Source: Bacteroidota bacterium
GTDB lineage: Bacteria; Bacteroidota; Bacteroidia; NS11-12g; UBA955
Reading direction: 5' to 3'
Assembly: GCA_009918425.1 (NCBI GenBank)
Contig: RGEC01000100.1
Coordinates: 1 to 7,920, forward strand
Length of the DNA: 7,920 nt
The notes beneath the pieces are model-generated. The model searched no databases and was not told the DNA's origin. It was given only the letters and a program-made list of their open reading frames with translations. Numbering within the stretch: the first letter of the stretch is position 1; the number at the start of each line of letters is the position of its first letter. This document shows, one piece after another, positions 5,129 through 7,920 of the stretch. Made by a program: the position numbers and the translations under genes.

Positions 5129-7114
5129 ATGAAAAAGCGAATACTTGCAATCACTTTAGCCGTATGTGGATTCATTGGATTTATTAAGGCACAGGCTCCC
5201 AATTTATTTTCATATCAGGCAGTAATCAGAGATGGCAATGGCACTCTGGTTGTGAGCGCCTCTATTGGCTTAGAGCTTAAAATCCGACAGGGTGGCTCAA
5301 CAGGGACTGTAGTTTATAGTGAATTGCAAAATTTAAATAGCAATGCTAACGGACTTGTAACCGCTCAGATTGGCGCAGGATCGGTTGTAAGTGGCAATTT
5401 GAGCTCTATAGACTGGAGTAAAGGGCCTTATTTTTTGGAGTGCAACACCGATCCAACTGGTGGGACTAACTTTACCATAAAAGGCACAACGCAACTTCTC
5501 TCAGTCCCATATGCCTTGTATGCAACAAAAGCTGGCAATACAAATAACCCATCCATTCTTGCCGGTCAGGGTATCAAAAAAAGTGGCGACACAATACATG
5601 CACAAAATGAATTGGATATCTGGAATGCCGGAAAAATTAAAGGGAAGCCTATATCAGGAGCAACACCTGCCAAAGATGATATTTTACAATGGAATGGAAC
5701 TGAATGGGCACCCAACAAAACAAGCTCCGGTGGAGGTGGCGGAACATTAAATGTGGTAGCAGGCATAGGTATGAAGAAGTCTGGTGACACATTACATGCT
5801 CTCAATAAACAATCACTATGGAGTGCTTCTGATTTACAAGGCCGCAACATAGTTGCAACTGCACCTGCCAAGGATGACGTATTGCGTTGGAATGGTTCTG
5901 CATGGGCACCTGCAGCAATAACAGGAGGCAGTGGTGGAGGCAACAATCCTACCGTTGCAGGTTATGGACTTTCAAAAAATGGTGACACTCTATCTGCAAA
6001 AGCAAGTATTGCACTGTGGAATGCGGCTTTTTTACAGGATAACTCCATTTCAGCTACAAAGCCAAAAACCGATGAGGTTTTGCAATACAACGGCTCTTTA
6101 TGGGCTCCTACCTTGCTAAAGGGAATGAATATTTTTGCCGGAACCGGATTAATCAAAAACGCTGATACTGTATATGCTTTAAACAATTCCGCTATGTGGA
6201 ATGCAAGTCTGCTTCAAGGTCGCAGTGTGTCTTCAACGGCTCCCGCAACCAATGATGTATTGAAATGGAACGGCAGCAGTTGGGCCCCGGGAACAGGAGG
6301 AAGTGGCAGCAGTATCAGTTGCGGCACTTCTTCCAATACCAGCTACACGGTTCGTGGTACCGGAAGCGGTGGCTGGGAATGCACCGATGCCATTTGGATA
6401 AACAGCACTAAAAATGTGGGAATAGGAACCACATCCCCATCGTCTTCCTTTGATTTGTCGATAGGAACATCCGGTCTGCTGGTAAACGGGACCACTACTA
6501 CATCCAATTTTGCCGGCAGGGTGCGAATAGGCAGTACTTCTACCACCAGCTATGACCTACAGGTTGATGGTGATGGATATATGACCGGCAGTTTGCGAGT
6601 GGGAACCACATCAACTCCGGCAACCGGCGGCATTATGGCCAATGGGGTTATTGAAACCAATGCCCGATTTATAATGAATTCAAGCACTTCAGGTACGGGC
6701 ACTACAGTAGTTCGTACATCTGCCGGTGAGTTAAGGCCTACATCTTCTACTATTCATATCAAAGAGAATGTTAAAAACCTTCAATTCTCTAAAGAAAAAC
6801 TATTTTCACTGCGACCGGTTTCTTACAACCTGAAGCCGGCATTGGGCGGTGACCATGAAATAGGTTTCATTGCTGAAGAAGTAGCTGAATTCATGCCTGA
6901 ACTTGTGGTTTTTGGGCCAGAAAGAAAGTGGAAAGGCAACACGGGCATAGCAGAAACAGATGCCTCAGGCAAAGAGATTCTCAACCATAACAAAATTGTT
7001 CCTTACTCTGTTCATTATGACCGACTGCCTGTTTACTTACTGAGTATTATAAAGGAGCAGGATGCGCAAATAAAAAATTTGGAAGAACGCTTGGAAAAAC
7101 TGGAGAGACGCTGA
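5129..7114 (+). CDS. Secreted repeat protein with C-terminal S74 intramolecular chaperone domain
   Basis: This 661-residue protein has a signal peptide at 1-22 (likely cut after KAQ or AQA), then a domain at about 24-134 (NLFSYQAVIRDGNG to LLSVPYALYATKA) that opens many secreted Bacteroidota proteins. Residues 145-387 hold four 51-residue repeats. Residues 397-540 resemble phage tail fibres, with WINSTKNVGIGTTSP at 423-437. Residues 540-640 are a peptidase S74 (endosialidase chaperone) domain: KENVKNL, DHEIGFIAEEVAEFMPELV and a closing VHYDRLPVYLLSIIKEQ; a coiled coil (638-661) ends the protein. Ser540 and Lys545 have the S-x4-K spacing of the known self-cleaving dyad, so release of the last 122 residues after trimer folding is plausible. 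It is likely a trimeric surface fibre; its target is unknown. No type IX secretion C-terminal domain is seen. Nearby genes are not phage genes. Confidence 0.85.
   Translation: MKKRILAITLAVCGFIGFIKAQAPNLFSYQAVIRDGNGTLVVSASIGLELKIRQGGSTGTVVYSELQNLNSNANGLVTAQIGAGSVVSGNLSSIDWSKGPYFLECNTDPTGGTNFTIKGTTQLLSVPYALYATKAGNTNNPSILAGQGIKKSGDTIHAQNELDIWNAGKIKGKPISGATPAKDDILQWNGTEWAPNKTSSGGGGGTLNVVAGIGMKKSGDTLHALNKQSLWSASDLQGRNIVATAPAKDDVLRWNGSAWAPAAITGGSGGGNNPTVAGYGLSKNGDTLSAKASIALWNAAFLQDNSISATKPKTDEVLQYNGSLWAPTLLKGMNIFAGTGLIKNADTVYALNNSAMWNASLLQGRSVSSTAPATNDVLKWNGSSWAPGTGGSGSSISCGTSSNTSYTVRGTGSGGWECTDAIWINSTKNVGIGTTSPSSSFDLSIGTSGLLVNGTTTTSNFAGRVRIGSTSTTSYDLQVDGDGYMTGSLRVGTTSTPATGGIMANGVIETNARFIMNSSTSGTGTTVVRTSAGELRPTSSTIHIKENVKNLQFSKEKLFSLRPVSYNLKPALGGDHEIGFIAEEVAEFMPELVVFGPERKWKGNTGIAETDASGKEILNHNKIVPYSVHYDRLPVYLLSIIKEQDAQIKNLEERLEKLERR
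5561..6289 (+). repeat. Four in-frame 153-bp repeats with glycine-rich spacers
   Basis: Units at 5561-5713, 5759-5911, 5957-6109 and 6137-6289 each encode exactly 51 residues, from AG-x-G to WAP. Shared positions include AGxG, a Lys at position 7, DT, a W-x-A in the middle, a Gln or Lys followed by a variable I/V strand, TxP, D-x-(V/L)-L, (W/Y)NGS or NGT, and WAP. Spacers are 15, 15 and 9 codons; the first two are Gly/Ser rich. Identity between units is modest at both DNA and protein level, so the duplications are old and the constant length appears selected. Confidence 0.85.
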
Positions 7115-7122
7115 TACATTTG
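7115..7122 (+). promoter_or_regulatory. Bacteroidota-type -7 promoter box for the sugar transporter gene
   Basis: TACATTTG is an exact TAnnTTTG match starting on the base after the S74 gene stop codon. A CTTG at 7090-7093 lies 21 bases upstream as a candidate -33 element. The box ends 11 bases before the transporter ATG at 7134, leaving a leader of only a few bases. Confidence 0.5.
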
Positions 7123-7133
7123 AAAAAAATGTT

Positions 7134-7920
7134 ATGCAAAAAAACAACACCGGTGCTTTCGTTACCTTAATTTCCGTATTCTTCTTCTGGGGTTTTGTTG
7201 CAGCAAGCAACGATATTCTGATTCCGGTATTTAAAAAGGCGCTGAATCTGAGTCAACTTCAGTCACAATTAATCTCTTTTGCCTTCTACATAGCTTACAC
7301 GGTAGGCTCTTTGGCTTATTTCATTATTTCATCGATTCGCAAAGCAGACATTCTTCATTCTATTGGATATAGAAACGGCCTGGCACTCGGTCTGTGCATT
7401 TCTGCCGCCGGAACCCTGCTATTTATACCCGCAGCCAATTCTGCTTCATTTATTTTGCTGATTTCCGGATTGTTTATTGTAGGTCTGGGATTTTCGCTTC
7501 AGCAGATAGCAGCCAATCCGCTGGCTGTTAATCTTGGAAATCCCAAAGAAGGCAACATGCGATTGAGCCTTGCCGGTGGAATTAACAATATTGGAACCAC
7601 CATAGGTCCGGTGATTGTGGCATTTGCCATTTTCGGCAAAGTATCATCCGGACAAACCACGCTAAATCTTGAGGCAGTTCAAACGCCTTATCTTGTTTTA
7701 GGTGCTGCATTTCTGCTGGTGGCAGCCATTTTTAAATTCTCCAATATTCCAGACAAAGCCGGTATTGAAGAAGAAAAATCAGGTGCTTCTATTATGGACA
7801 TTATTAGCATGCCTCAGGTTTTAATGGGTATGATTGCCATTTTTGTATACGTGGGAGTGGAAGTATCCACGGCCAGCAATCTGCCTGAATTTATGAAACA
7901 AAAACTGGGGACGCAGGAGC
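7134..7920 (+). CDS. FHS-family sugar transporter of the major facilitator superfamily (3' end outside window)
   Basis: The first 262 residues are present, with no stop before the window ends; about 400-440 are expected. It is a cytoplasmic-membrane proton/sugar symporter of the fucose-galactose-glucose (FucP/GluP) family. Matches are FFFWGFVAASNDILIPVFK (16-34), GLFIVGLGFSLQQIAANPL (112-130), NMRLSLAGGINNIGTTIGP (141-159) and AVQTPYLVLG (181-190). Predicted helices fall at about 9-27, 46-66, 82-100, 105-125, 147-168, 186-202 and 230-246. Asp27 corresponds to the essential Asp46 of E. coli FucP, while Gln124 stands where FucP has Glu135; Gln is usual in the glucose/galactose branch, so fucose is less likely. 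The substrate cannot be fixed from sequence. An ATG at 7129 runs into a stop after 13 codons, so 7134 is the start. Confidence 0.88.
   Translation, partial: MQKNNTGAFVTLISVFFFWGFVAASNDILIPVFKKALNLSQLQSQLISFAFYIAYTVGSLAYFIISSIRKADILHSIGYRNGLALGLCISAAGTLLFIPAANSASFILLISGLFIVGLGFSLQQIAANPLAVNLGNPKEGNMRLSLAGGINNIGTTIGPVIVAFAIFGKVSSGQTTLNLEAVQTPYLVLGAAFLLVAAIFKFSNIPDKAGIEEEKSGASIMDIISMPQVLMGMIAIFVYVGVEVSTASNLPEFMKQKLGTQE

Noticed and set aside
5566..5946. A 126-codon minus-strand frame opposite the repeat section, rich in proline and leucine.
   Set aside because: It is the complement of glycine-rich and repeated codons in the S74-domain gene, which explains both its openness and composition.
5129..7114. 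A phage tail fibre marking a prophage.
   Set aside because: The protein has a signal peptide and a Bacteroidota secreted-protein N-terminal domain, and no other phage gene is seen in the window.

Overview
The window looks like chromosomal DNA from a member of the Bacteroidota, perhaps near Chitinophagia, Saprospiria or Sphingobacteriia. The grounds are the protein families present, starts without Shine-Dalgarno sequences but with TAnnTTTG promoter boxes just upstream, and a secreted protein whose N-terminal domain is typical of this phylum. Base composition is moderate and even. I see no tRNA, rRNA, CRISPR array, insertion sequence or phage gene cluster.

Layout. Positions 1-41 hold the first codons of an unidentified minus-strand gene with its own promoter. 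Positions 103-2548 hold a tightly packed plus-strand cluster: lipB (octanoyltransferase), a LemA-family membrane protein, a small TPM-domain protein without export signal, and an exported, membrane-anchored TPM-domain protein with a glycine-rich tail. Adjacent genes overlap by 14 and 20 bases or are 5 bases apart, which suggests co-transcription; lemA may also have an internal promoter.

Positions 2632-5064 hold a broken uvrA, the damage-recognition ATPase of nucleotide excision repair. About 789 codons of normal UvrA remain in three frame-shifted blocks. At about 2902-2962, 61 unrelated bases replace roughly 66 codons (Q-loop and start of the UvrB-binding region). At about 3636-3649 roughly 90 codons are missing at a GGAAAG tandem repeat. 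The remainder is well conserved, so this is either very recent gene decay or an assembly error. It is the most important point to check.

Positions 5129-7114 encode a secreted protein with a Bacteroidota-type N-terminal domain, four 51-residue repeats on glycine-rich linkers, a tail-fibre-like section and a C-terminal S74 intramolecular chaperone domain with a coiled coil. Positions 7134-7920 encode the first 262 residues of an FHS-family sugar transporter of the major facilitator superfamily, cut by the window end.

Exact or one-mismatch TAnnTTTG boxes lie 2-15 bases upstream of six start codons. This implies very short or absent 5' leaders.

Beyond the lipB-to-TPM cluster the genes do not form an obvious pathway. 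I find no convincing new defence or mobile system; the notable items are the uvrA lesions, the repeat-plus-chaperone architecture and the near-leaderless promoter pattern.
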